Below are positions 11,539 through 21,591 of a stretch of 64,000 bases of DNA, piece by piece. Position 1 is the stretch's first letter, and each line of letters starts with the position of its first letter. The notes under the pieces were generated by a model, which saw nothing but the letters and a program-made list of their open reading frames with translations, was not told the origin of the DNA and did no database searches. Position numbers and translations under genes: made by a program. Source of the stretch: Trichosphaerium sp. ATCC 40318 (Eukaryota > Discosea > Flabellinia > Trichosidae); NCBI GenBank assembly GCA_038496445.1, contig JALMLS010000150.1, forward strand, positions 62,001-126,000, in the 5' to 3' direction.

Positions 11539-13164
11539 TTATACTGGTGGATCAGTTGGTGGTGCAAATGGCTCATTTGTTGGTGGTTGAGTTGGAGATG
11601 GAAATGGAGCGTTTGTTGGTTGTGAAAATGGAGGATAAGATGGCGGAACTGATGGTGGTGCAAATGGTGGATAAGATGGGGGAGCCGTTGGTGGTGCAAA
11701 TGGAGGATAAGATGGCGGAACTGATGGTGGTGCAAATGGTGGATAAGATGGGGGAACTGATGGCGGTGCAAATGGTGGACTTGTTGGTGGTTGAGTTGGA
11801 GCTGCCGTTGGCGGTGCAAATGGTGGATAAGATGGCGGAACTGATGGTGGTGCAAATGGTGGATAAGATGGGGGAGCCGTTGGTGGTGCAAATGGAGGAT
11901 AAGATGGCGGAACTGATGGTGGTGCAAATGGAGGACTTGTTGGTGGTTGAGTTGGAGCTGCCGTTGGCGGTGCAAATGGTGGATAAGATGGCGGAACTGA
12001 TGGTGGTGCAAATGGAGGATAAGATGGCGGCGCTGTTGGTGGTGCAAATGGAGGATAAGATGGCGGAACTGATGGTGGTGCAAATGGTGGATAAGACGGG
12101 GGAGCTGTTGGTGGTGCAAATGGTGGATAAGATGGCGGTGATGTTGGTGGTGCAAATGGAGGACTTGTTGGTGGTTGAGTTGGAGCTGCTGTTGGATTTG
12201 CTGTTGGAGCTACAACTGGAGCTACACAAATACCATATCTTTTGAGAGAAGGTTCAGCACATCTCTCTGTTCCCCATGTGCCTGCTGGTCTGAAACTGTA
12301 GGTACCTGAGATACTGTTACAGTCTCTTACAGCAGCGTTGTTGTTATTTGAAGCGAAATTGGTGTATGTGAATGATGAACCATCTCTCCACACATAAGTT
12401 CCTACAACGATGATAAGGACTCAGAACTACAAGAAAATAGTTGTTACCTTCAACTGCAATGTCGTTTCCACCAATCCAGCATAATGCCAGCCTTTGTGTA
12501 TCACATGCGGCTACCGCTCTTGTGTTTTCTTGTACTGTTGTGATTTTGGCGAGATCTGTACCATAAATACTTTGGCAAGCCAATTGAGCATCGTTTGCTG
12601 TCAATCTCTCTGACAATAGAACATAATCAACTGGAGGATCATTGCAAATACCACGTCTTCTAAGAGAAGGTTCAGCACATCTCTCTGTCGCCCATTGACC
12701 TGCTGAGCTCGAAATACTATTACAGTCTCTTACAGCAGCGTTGTTGTTGTTTGAAGCAAAATTGGTGTATGTGAATGGCGTTCCATCTCTCCAAGTGTAA
12801 GTACCTATTTTGTTGTAAGAAATAATGTAAAGAAAACAAAAGTATGTGTACCTTCGTTTGCGGCATCAGTACCACCTATCCAACATAATAAATCTCCAGT
12901 TGTATCACATGCTGCTACGACAGCTGCGTTCTCAGTGGCATCTGTAATTTTAGCAAGGTCAGATCCATACATCGACTGACAAGCTAGCTGAGCATCTTCT
13001 GCTGTCAGATCGTTTGGTAAAGCAATGTAGGCATGTACAACGCCAAAGAGCAATGTTATGTGGAGTATCTAGTCACGGTATTAGCAAAAAAAGAGGTTGT
13101 GGTTGTGGCGAAAGAAAGTGACTCCAAAACAAAGAGCTTAACATACCATAGTTATATCTGTCAT
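11539..13164 (-). CDS. secreted protein with two C-type lectin domains and a Pro-rich repeat tail (lectin C)
   Basis: Five exons (13147-13164, 12852-13068, 12448-12804, 11539-12401 and the introns between) keep phase throughout and give 484 residues. The 18-base first exon supplies the only ATG (MTDITM), followed by the signal core [12 protein letters not shown]. Lectin domain 1 matches lectin A; domain 2 ([29 protein letters not shown]) matches lectins B and D. The border reads [20 protein letters not shown]. The tail is repeats of PPSYPPFAPPT and PTQPPTSPPFAPP. Relative to lectin A, five codons are missing in domain 1 near 12704. This two-domain gene is the most complete family member and a likely parent of the truncated ones. 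It is probably a secreted carbohydrate-binding or matrix protein. Confidence 0.8.
11542..12190. repeat. coding minisatellite in lectin C tail
   Basis: Repeats of 15-33 bp (GGTGGTGCAAATGGTGGATA, AGATGGCGGAACTGATGG) alternate, all in multiples of three bases. Confidence 0.9.
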
Positions 13165-13890
13165 ATTGTATAAAGGTTTTTTGATGAGTTGCTTTGTATC
13201 CTGTTAGGACAATAAATTTATGAACATGTGTATTTGTTTTTACCAAAAAAAATAGTTCTTTGAATAAAAATCCCTTTTCTTCACTTTTAAAGTTAATATA
13301 AGCTGCAGGGATAGTACGCTAAGTTAGTTTTATGATTTGTTCATTTCATCGGTGTTTCTTCGGATTAACTTTTTGGATTGCGTCACACCCACGAAAACTC
13401 TCGAAGCACGTGATATCTCGAGTATTATTATGACACAACGTGCTCTCCAAAGCTTTCGGAGTTCTGGCATTGTTTGAATCAGCTGTAACAAAGTTTCCTT
13501 TTGCACATAAAGTGGTAACGTGAACATATGCTACAGCAAGACTGGAATTTTAAGACGAAAGTAGTACAAAACAATTGTAATGTTGGCTCAAATAATGCCT
13601 ATTTCACAACGGCTATGCCGGATTCCGTAAAACTATAGCATTGTTGCACATGGTATGTATACATTGAAAGAAGAGCCAGGAGTTGATTGCTAGGCATGTA
13701 AGTTCTTAAGGATCCTTTGTTGGTCAGTCCGGTGTTTGGGATGTTCGAAATTATTCGTAGTTTTTTCAGAAATAAATAAATTCGGTAGATTAACGTTGTT
13801 TATACATGTCCTTTGCAAACGGACTTAGTGAAACCTGAACAAATATGAAAGAAAACTGCACGTAGACGAAATAAACGGTTGTTGTGTCGT
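13070..13890. repeat. upstream flank of lectin C, copy of 6410-7560
   Basis: Near-identical to the lectin A upstream flank in the same orientation, with a few deletions and a unique insert near 13770-13830. No gene supported. Confidence 0.75.
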
Positions 13891-14064
13891 CTTACTTATT
13901 TTCCTTCTTTTTAAGCATCAATTGTTTGTTTGCCTATTTTATGCCGTGGGTGACTACATACCATATTTTGCAGAGCATTAATAAAAGCAAAACATCAGAT
14001 TAATGTCTGTATCTCACATCTGGTTCACGAGTGTATTACAATGACTGATGATATTACAGACGTA

Positions 14065-14350
14065 CAACACGTGTAACAATTTTTTAGTGATCTATCAAAG
14101 CAACAGCTACCAATTTTACAAAACAACCCTACCATGTGAAAAATAACATAACCACGAGTAGTATGAACAAGTACGAGGTAAAGAACAGCAGATAAGTGAA
14201 CGGTGATGGTTTGAGACTGCCTATGTACTCGATATGTTCAGTTCCGTGTACTAAAGTAAATATTAGAGATAACACGTGTTACGAGAGATTTCGTGATTTT
14301 TATGTCATCATCCAAAAGTCTTTTTCAGAGAAAAATCAAGGTGGCATCCA
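14065..14350. repeat. inverted repeat arm (promoter side of lectin D)
   Basis: Reverse complement of 11030-11340. In lectin D this segment joins almost directly to the lectin domain, so the signal-peptide exons present near lectin B are absent. Confidence 0.75.
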
Positions 14351-15005
14351 ACATAAAACGAATTGGTATTTGTAATGATCCTCCAGTTGATTATGTTCTA
14401 TTGTCAGAGAGATTGACAGCAAACGATGCTCAATTGGCTTGCCAAAGTATTTATGGTACAGATCTCGCCAAAATCACAACAGTACAAGAAAACACAAGAG
14501 CGGTAGCCGCATGTGATACACAAAGGCTGGCATTATGCTGGATTGGTGGAAACGACATTGCAGTCGAAGGTAACAAATATTTTCTTGTAGTTCTGAGTCC
14601 TTATCATCGCTTGTAGGAACTTACGTGTGGAGAGACGGTTCATCATTCACATACACCAATTTCGCTTCAAATAACAACAACGCTGGTGTGAGAGACTGTA
14701 ACAGTATCTCAGGTACCTACAGTTTCAGACCAGCAGGCCAATGGGAAACAGAGAGATGTGCTGAACCTTCTCTCAAAAGATATGGTATTTGTGTAGCTCC
14801 AGTTGTACAGCCTGTAGCCCCAACAGCAAATCCAACGGCAGCTCCAACTCAACCACCAACAAGTCCACCATCTTATCCACCATTTGCGCCGCCAACAGCA
14901 CCACCAACAAAAGCACCAACAGAACCACCATCTTATCCACCGCCAATAGCACCAACAACAGCAGCGCCACTATCGCTACCATCATATCCAGCAGCACCAG
15001 CATAA
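14302..15005 (+). CDS. single C-type lectin-domain protein lacking a signal peptide (lectin D)
   Basis: Exons 14302-14569 and 14617-15005 encode 218 residues from the first in-frame ATG (MSSSKSLFQRKIKVASNIKR). The domain is nearly identical to lectin B and to domain 2 of lectin C. The tail is short and degenerate (PTANPTAAPTQPPTSPPS, ending SLPSYPAAPA). The start lies in what is promoter sequence in the inverted copy next to lectin B, and no signal peptide is visible. It may be a 5'-truncated, non-secreted or inactive copy. The single intron is identical in place to its relatives. Confidence 0.65.
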
Positions 15006-15400
15006 TAAATATAAGTACCACATGTCTCAGCAGAATTATTCATGTAGCAATATGGAGCTTATATAAGCTGTGTTGATGCAAGACGTAGTTCGAGTGATTG
15101 TTGCATTGTTGATGCAAGACGTTGTATGATTGTAAATAATAAAAAAGAATACTCATGTCAGAAACGGGTTTTGAACTCTATGTCATTCCAACCAAAACGA
15201 ACTTTGGAAAAAATAAGGTAGTGCCTATTAAGGTTTTTGATAACCAGAAACAATGCTAAAAATGATTCAACAAAAAATAATGGCGTTGTCTACTGTACAA
15301 AAATAATACAATCAAAAATTATGTGAGCAAAGGAAAAACAAAATAACAAGCATCCAGCAACAACCACTGTTTTTATTAAGTAACATCACAACTTTATTAT
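15006..15400. other. intergenic, between convergent genes
   Basis: A short repeat, GTTGATGCAAGACGT, occurs twice at about 15070-15125. Otherwise nothing recognised. Confidence 0.4.
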
Positions 15401-17102
15401 TCATTGAGACCAAATAATATTTGCTTTTTGTGTTTCCAAATCGAGGGTAACATGTGCGTATTCAAACGACCTACAAGAAAAAAAAAGAATAAGTATGAAC
15501 ACGTGGATTTGAAAAAAAGTAATGCCTGTTGTATGTGTAGTTATTCTTAGTTGCATCTCCAAGAGGTTTACCAAGTTTCTTAGAATATTGTGGCCACCAT
15601 ATATCCCAGTCATTATCAAGGTACCAACTACAAAAGAAATCAAAAGAAAACCCATAACGAGTAAAGCAGAACAACAAAAAAATTATCTGCTCGGATCTGC
15701 TGTAGTACGCGTACCCTTTGGAAAATCCAAAGTACGTATATTCACTTGCACCTATTAAAAATGCAGCTAAAGGAAGCTCAATGTTGTTTATATCTTTGAG
15801 ACGGTTCCTATAGTAATGACATTCTATAACCAAGTCATCGCGATCCTATCAAAAAAGAGCGTTAAAACAAAAAAATCACGTGTAGGTTTTATTGAGATTG
15901 ACAAACCTTGAATTTCTGTAGTTCTGCAATGTGTTCTGCGCATCGTGTAGCGGTTTTGTTCTCGCCTAGTACGCGATTGATCAAGTGATTAAAACTCAAA
16001 AAAAGTACCTGTGAGGTCGCTGCAAAATCCCTCAAACTGAGCGGCACTAACACCAGGCATTGGACATTGAGCAGCAGAGCAACCAGATTTTCCCAAACAA
16101 TTATCGATAAACAAACCCTATAATATCATTACGGATTAGACAAGAAACTAAGATGTGCACCTCACTACCAAGTGCTGTTTGAGTGCCAGTAAGAGTCTCA
16201 AAGAAGCCTTGTAGAAATAAACTTGGGCAATTCTATTGTACTGTCTAAAAGTACCTTCAACGTATGCTGTAGCTGTTTTAGGATCGAGGCTTTCCAGATC
16301 CACTCCATCATGACAACCTCTATCTCCGAAAGCGCTACAAAATATACTGTTAACCGTAATCACAGCAACAAGATTGTGGCTTCGCTTGAAAAAAAATCAT
16401 GTTGAATAGCAATTACATACCCATTGATATTTCCAGTCTTTGTAGCGTTCATGATCTCTGATATCCAAAAATCTCTCACTACTTTTTGGCTGAAATCAAA
16501 GACAAGGATTTTTTCGTGGTCTGGGAAATGAATATCGCCGCTAAACAAAATTTTTAGTTCCACTTTGGTTTGTGCTACTCTTCACAAAGTGATTACAGTC
16601 AATGTGAAAAAACAATAGCCGACAAACTGATAAAATTGGGTGAAAAACAAAAGGTCACGTGCTGTAAGTAAATCGTATTGCCGTTTTTATCTTTAAGCCA
16701 CCAATCAGGGTTCTGCAACATTATTTTATGCGCGTTATAAAAAGACCAGTCCAACACAAGGTTGTAATAGAATATTACATAAGCTTTTGGGTTAGCTGCT
16801 TTAACTTGTGCCGCAGCCTTTTCTATTTCGACCTCTGCTGGGTTACCAGTCTCAATACCTTTTCATAGAGTTAATCACATCATTGAGTGTCATCGAGGAC
16901 GATTGTAAGGTTATCAAAACGTGCCTTGGCCTTTCTCAATGGTGACAATTGGGTATCGCGCTAAATACTCGACTTGGCTTTTATTAAACGCTCCCGAGCG
17001 TTGACACATGTGTACAAACACAGGAGGTGTATCCCAAGAAAATTCAGGCATAGCCATAACGGATAGAAATCCTAATAAAGCGAATAAAAGTATCTGGCGC
17101 AT
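15401..17102 (-). CDS. secreted glycoside-hydrolase-like protein (predicted TIM barrel)
   Basis: Exons joined by phase run from ATG at 17100-17102 to TGA at 15401-15403. The start MRQILLFALLGFLSVMAMPE is a signal peptide. Following segments look like successive barrel strands: YPIVTIEKGQG, AYVIFYYN, ILVFDFSQKVVRDFW, GAFGDRGCHDGVDLE, GLFIDNCLG, ELPLAAFLIGASEYTYF, and a C-terminal beta segment VTLDLETQKANIIW. I remember similar proteins from other protists annotated as putative glycoside hydrolases; substrate is unknown. Three introns appear to be GC-AG (16859-16924 and 16541-16662 with donor GCACGT, 15471-15525 with donor GCATTA), because no GT donor restores the frame. The last intron shares the CACGTG-rich context common here. 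Confidence 0.65.
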
Positions 17103-17444
17103 ATCACGTGCGTATGGAAAAGTATTCGTATGTTTCTTTTTTTTGAAAACGACTTAAGCTGTTGTTCTTCGTACCTTAAGCAGGGGAGTTTGCTTGTAGT
17201 GTAGTATTGATTGTACGAGTTTAAACGGTGCTTTCTGCTAAATACATGCCTAAGCTGTAAGCCTAACTTCATATTCTACCTTGTTATTGTTTTCCCTGGC
17301 TTGTTTAAGTGTGAACAAAGGAATATGTAATGCAGGATTTACGTTCGTGTACTCGTAAGTGGTCGTGTATGGATCCTTAATAGCATCATTTATACCGCTA
17401 AACAAATTGCCGTTTATGCAAATACAAAACTGTTTGTGAATGTC
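17103..17444. other. spacer between two minus-strand genes
   Basis: A 66-codon minus-strand ORF (17072-17272) overlaps the start of the hydrolase gene and looks like chance. Nothing else recognised. Confidence 0.4.
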
Positions 17445-18195
17445 TATGGTTGTATATTAACGATACAAAGATGCAAAGTAAATTGCGGTTTTTATTGAAG
17501 TGTGAAGGGGAGGCAAATGAGTGCCTACAAATTACAAAGTCATTCTTGACCTTGTTTTGGTTTCATGGAGGGAAATGATGAATGTCTCTTTCCACCGTTA
17601 CGACATCTTTGAAGACAGAAATCGAGATGAGCATTACATACATGAGGTGGATTGAATTCGCGACAATCTGATTGAGCGATGTGGCAGTTCACAGGGCATG
17701 AGAACTGCTCTGTTGATTCAGTATTTTGAACACTACGTTTTCCGCCATTGCGACATCTTCGGAGACAAAAGTCGGCTTCGGCGTTACATATGTGAGGCGG
17801 ATTGAATTCACTGCAGTCTGATTGGGCAATATGACAGTTGACTGCACATGAGAACTGTTCTGATGATTCGATGTTTCGTTTTCCTCCATTTCTACATCTT
17901 TGAAGACATAAATCGACTTGAGTGTTACACACATGAGGTGGATTGAATTCACGACAATCTCCTTGAGCGATGTAACAGTTGACAGGGCATGAGAACTGCT
18001 CTATCGACTCAGTCTGTGATAAAAAGAGTCAGTATGAGGAATGAATCAAAAAGTATGAGATAACGATATTACTAAAAAGACAACGTACAAGACATAGAAT
18101 CATGGAAAGAGATGCAATGATGACAATGAAAGTAGAGAAAAGATGCATTGATGTTGTTGCTGTTGTTGTTGTGGTTGTTGTTGTTGAGACAATTT
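17445..18195. repeat. left arm of a 750-bp inverted duplication
   Basis: This segment is the near-identical reverse complement of about 18725-19475. It covers a whole gene including its 3' flank with the AATAAA-type end and about 45 bases upstream of the ATG (a CAA/TTG trinucleotide-rich run). Confidence 0.85.
17540..18148 (-). CDS. precursor of three six-cysteine peptides with Gly-Lys-Arg processing sites (copy 1)
   Basis: Exon 1 (18089-18148) encodes a 20-residue signal peptide, MHLFSTFIVIIASLSMILCL. After a GTACGT intron, exon 2 (17540-18013) encodes three repeats of about 46 residues. Each repeat has the cysteine pattern C-x3-C-x6-C-x8-C-x6-C-x3-C, shown by FSCPVNCYIAQGDCREF and PPHVCNTQVDLCLQRC, and each ends in CRNGGKR. 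Gly-Lys-Arg is the classic dibasic cleavage and amidation signal of animal prohormones; here its use is inference. The paired CxxxC spacing resembles helical-hairpin peptides. A 14-residue tail ends the protein. The mature products could be secreted signals or defence peptides. The same gene is present inverted at 18773-19382. Confidence 0.8.
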
Positions 18196-18724
18196 GATTT
18201 GATTGGTGGTGAAGATTTGAGTGGAAAACCAAGCTCGTCAAAAAACTAAGCAAATCGTCAATCATTGCGTCACTTTGTGAATAAAAACCGAAAAGCCGGA
18301 CTGTCACCATCTCTTTCCCACATGCTTTCATGAGTATTTTTGTTGCTTTAAAACCCTTCAAGCATCAACCAAGTACATTGGCGGAACTTTTTTACGCCGA
18401 CTTCCTTGGTGAACTAAATAATTCAAACACAACATATTATTGGCGTTAGCTATTTCATAAAACATTTGTTCGGCAATAATCTACGCGTTAAAAAACTCTC
18501 CGTGATTTTAGCAAACACCCATTTTCGAACCAAGTAACTTCAGCAGTTGCTTATAAAACAGGCGTAACTGACACCTTTGACATCGTGTGAGGTCATGTTA
18601 TCAAATATCGCGTGATTTTTTTTCAGTGTACCACGTGAAATTTTGTTTTTGTTCACGTGAATCTAAACGGTACAAAAATATTCCGATGTTGACGAGATTT
18701 TATTTTGGTAAAGACTGAATCAAT
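18196..18724. promoter_or_regulatory. unique spacer between the head-to-head peptide genes
   Basis: About 530 bases separate the divergent start regions and should hold both promoters. It contains two CACGTG palindromes (18632-18637 and 18654-18659), 16 bases apart, close to the plus-strand gene. A minus-strand ORF (18029-18361) across the left part reads out of frame with the gene and is ignored. Confidence 0.4.
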
Positions 18725-19475
18725 CAAATTGCCTCAACAACAACAACCTCAACAACAACAGCAACAACATCAATGCATCTGTTCTCTACTTTCATTGTCA
18801 TCATTGCATCTCTTTCCATGATTCTATGTCTTGTACGTTGTCTTTTTAGTAATAGTTGTTATCTCATACTTTTTGATTCATTCCTCATACTGACTCTTTT
18901 TATCACAGACTGAGTCGATAGAGCAGTTCTCATGCCCTGTAAACTGTTATATCGCTCGATCAGATTGTCGTGAATTCAATCCACCTCATGTGTGTAATGC
19001 TCAAGTTGATTTATGTCTTCAAAGATGTAGAAATGGAGGAAAACGAAACATCGAATCATCAGAACAATTCTCATGTGCAGTCAATTGTCATATTGCCCAA
19101 TCAGACTGCAGTGAGTTCAATCCGCCTCATATATGTAACGCTGAAGCCGACTTTTGTCTCCGAAGATGTCGCAATGGCGGAAAACGTAGTGTTCAAAATG
19201 CTGAATCAACAGAACAATTCTCATGCCCTGTAAACTGCCACATCGCTCAATCAGATTGTCGTGAATTCAATCCACCTCATGTATGTAATGCTCATCTTGA
19301 TTTCTGTCTTCAGAGATGCCGTACCAGTGGAAAGAGACATTCATCACTTCCCTCCATGAAACCAAAACAAGGTCAAGAATGACTTTGTACTTTGTAGGCA
19401 CTCATTTGCCTCCCTTCACACTTCAAATAAAAAACGCAATTTACTTGGCACATTTGTGTTGTTAATATACAACCG
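18725..19475. repeat. right arm of the 750-bp inverted duplication
   Basis: Inverted counterpart of 17445-18195, diverged at scattered positions, with slightly different A-rich 3' flank. Confidence 0.85.
18773..19382 (+). CDS. precursor of three six-cysteine peptides with Gly-Lys-Arg processing sites (copy 2)
   Basis: Exon 1 (18773-18832) and exon 2 (18909-19382) give 177 residues with the same layout as copy 1: signal peptide, then three C-x3-C-x6-C-x8-C-x6-C-x3-C modules. The first two modules end in CRNGGKR. In the third the sequence is CRTSGKR, so the Gly-Lys-Arg is kept although neighbours changed. Every cysteine is retained and most changes are synonymous or mild (YIARSDC against YIAQGDC), which suggests both copies are under selection. 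The 3' end has AATAAA about 40 bases after the stop. Confidence 0.8.
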
Positions 19476-19640
19476 TGATGGCCTTCTATGCATCACTTTG
19501 TCATAAGACGTTTAAAAACACAGCTGGGTGATTCTTCTTTTGCGTATTGCAACCAATTAAGTTCCAAAACAGTTTCGAACGAAATTAAGCGAAAAGATTG
19601 TTTTCTTTGAAACTGCCTTAGCAAGAACAACAATCTAAAC

Positions 19641-21388
19641 ATGGAGCACTTAGCGGTAGAAAATAGAGCTCTAGACACCAGCGGATTTGCAAAGGAGCTA
19701 GCAGATGTATCAACACAGGAGTTAAAAGAGATAACAGCAGAATGGAACGTAATTACACAGTTGCCACCGGAACTCGCCAAATTCAAGTCCTTGCATACTC
19801 TCAGCGCGTATTGCAACCAAATAGAGACATTGCCACAGTTCTTATTCTCAATGAAAGCCCTGGCGCGTATTTTTCTCTCAAAGTACGTATACTTGCTATT
19901 AATATGTTCTCAATACGCTAGAAATAACATCAAACATGTACCAGAGGAAATTGGGTTGTTAACGAACTTAGAAGAGTTAAATTTGTCCGTAAATCAGATA
20001 TCTGAACTGCCAGCGTCAATGTCAGACTTGAAAAAACTACGAATACTTACTCTCACTAAAAATAACTTCGAAAAAATTCCTGAAGTTGTGTTCGAAATTA
20101 CTTCCCTAGCAGAGCTTGAAATAAACGCCAATGCAATCAAAGTTATTCCAGATACTATATTACAGCTATCAAACTTAACTGCACTATCTGTGGCGCAAAC
20201 TGAGCTCCATAGTTTGCCTGAAGCTTTAGGAACTTTAAGCAAACTTAAAGTGTTTGATGCTCATCTTAATTACATTAACACTCTTCCGGAATCGTTTGTG
20301 AAGCTTCAATGCCTACAAGATGTGAAGCTGCAGTACGTAACAAGTGATTTTGAAAGTGTAGTTTAGTGTATTAGTTAACTTAAGCACAGATCGAATGACT
20401 TGTCTACCTTTCCTAAAGCATTACAGTCTTTGCCTCTTTTGAATAGTCTGAGTATTGGCAATAATCCAGTATCGTTTAAAGAAGAGGTAAGAACCATACT
20501 CAAGGTGATATGTAACATCAAAAAAGGCAACAGCGATGACAACATCTAAGCCAACTATGTTTATATTCTACAATGATGATATAGTTGATGAGATAGTGCC
20601 TGGTAGGTGTTACGTTCTACAATCTCATTTTGTTTATTTCTCTTTTATCTGATTGTGTACAGGACTGTATTTGGGTTCCCTTGATGGCTCTGCAAATAGG
20701 CATTTTCTTACAGGAAAAGTTAAGAATGTATTGAGCGCATTAAATATCAACTTTATCAAACCGTATTATCCTGACTTGTTCACGTACACGCTGATAGATG
20801 CCAATGATACAGGTATGAGAAAAGCACTTTTACATGTACAACAACACTAAGTACTTCATTAGATGCCCAGGATTTAATTAGCTTATTTGAAGATACATAT
20901 GCAATGATAGAAAAAGGCATTAATGATGGAGGTATACTTGTACATTGTCAAGCAGGGTGAGTTTCAGTCATAAGCTTATTATCATGTGATTTTCTTCTTT
21001 TTTTCTTCTTTTGTTGGCGGTTGTAGCTTATCGTGTTTGTTAAAGACGATCGAGGAGTGCAACACTTGTAGCTGCTTACTTGATGAAGAAAATGAATAAA
21101 ACTCCTGATGAAGCGCTAGATTTTATTACAGAGAGACGACCAATCGTGTGTACGTTTCTGCATATTTTTTTTAATAGCAACAGACATTGATCATCTGAAT
21201 TTAGGTCCTAACAATGGATTTCGTTCGCAGTTACGAAAGTACGCTGTTGTATTGTTTGTTTATTTCTCACTTTGTTTAGATATGGTCGTGAGGTGTTGGG
21301 CATGGAGATTAGTGAACCACCACCGCCTATTAGATACAACCAACCTAAGCCTGAACCAGTTCAAGAAAGACGTTGCACTATTTGCTGA
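19641..21388 (+). CDS. leucine-rich-repeat dual-specificity phosphatase
   Basis: Nine exons (19641-19882, 19922-20332, 20390-20486, 20528-20602, 20663-20812, 20863-20956, 21046-21149, 21205-21238, 21280-21388) stay in phase. The first half is LRR repeats such as LPPELAKFKSLHTLSAYCNQ and VPEEIGLLTNLEELNLSVNQ. The second half is a dual-specificity phosphatase domain starting VPGLYLGSLDGSANRHFL, with the general-acid region LIDAND and the active-site loop HCQAGRSRSATL, a complete HCx5R signature. The conserved helix TPDEALDFITERRPIVCPN follows. The protein ends RRCTIC, a possible CaaX lipidation box. LRR-phosphatases of this layout are known in amoebozoa. Likely role: dephosphorylation of kinase-pathway proteins at membranes; substrate unknown. 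Confidence 0.85.
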
Positions 21389-21591
21389 AAACAAGTGTAC
21401 AATAAAATGGATTCCTGCTTTAATTTAAGTATTGTTGCAGTTAGATAACTCCTTCTCTATAGCATCAATAATGTTATACATATTCACAGATTTCACTTTG
21501 GTATACAGCTACCTAGCTTGGGGTTTCTTCTAATTACTGACACGATTAATACCTTTCATTGAATTTATGGTGAGAGCTGTAAAAAAAAACC

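Noticed and set aside
5083-12190. Regularly spaced short repeats that might suggest a CRISPR array
   Set aside because: Units are contiguous coding repeats without unique spacers, in a eukaryotic intron-bearing gene.
11430-12245. Plus-strand ORF of 271 codons rich in VVQMEDKMAEL
   Set aside because: Antisense shadow of the lectin C tail repeat.
15070-15200. tRNA-like stretch with GGGTTTTGAACTC
   Set aside because: No acceptor stem or anticodon arm can be drawn around it.
18029-18361. Minus-strand ORF of 110 codons with a Thr run
   Set aside because: It covers the spacer, signal exon and intron of the peptide gene without splicing, and its Thr run is the CAA/TTG repeat.
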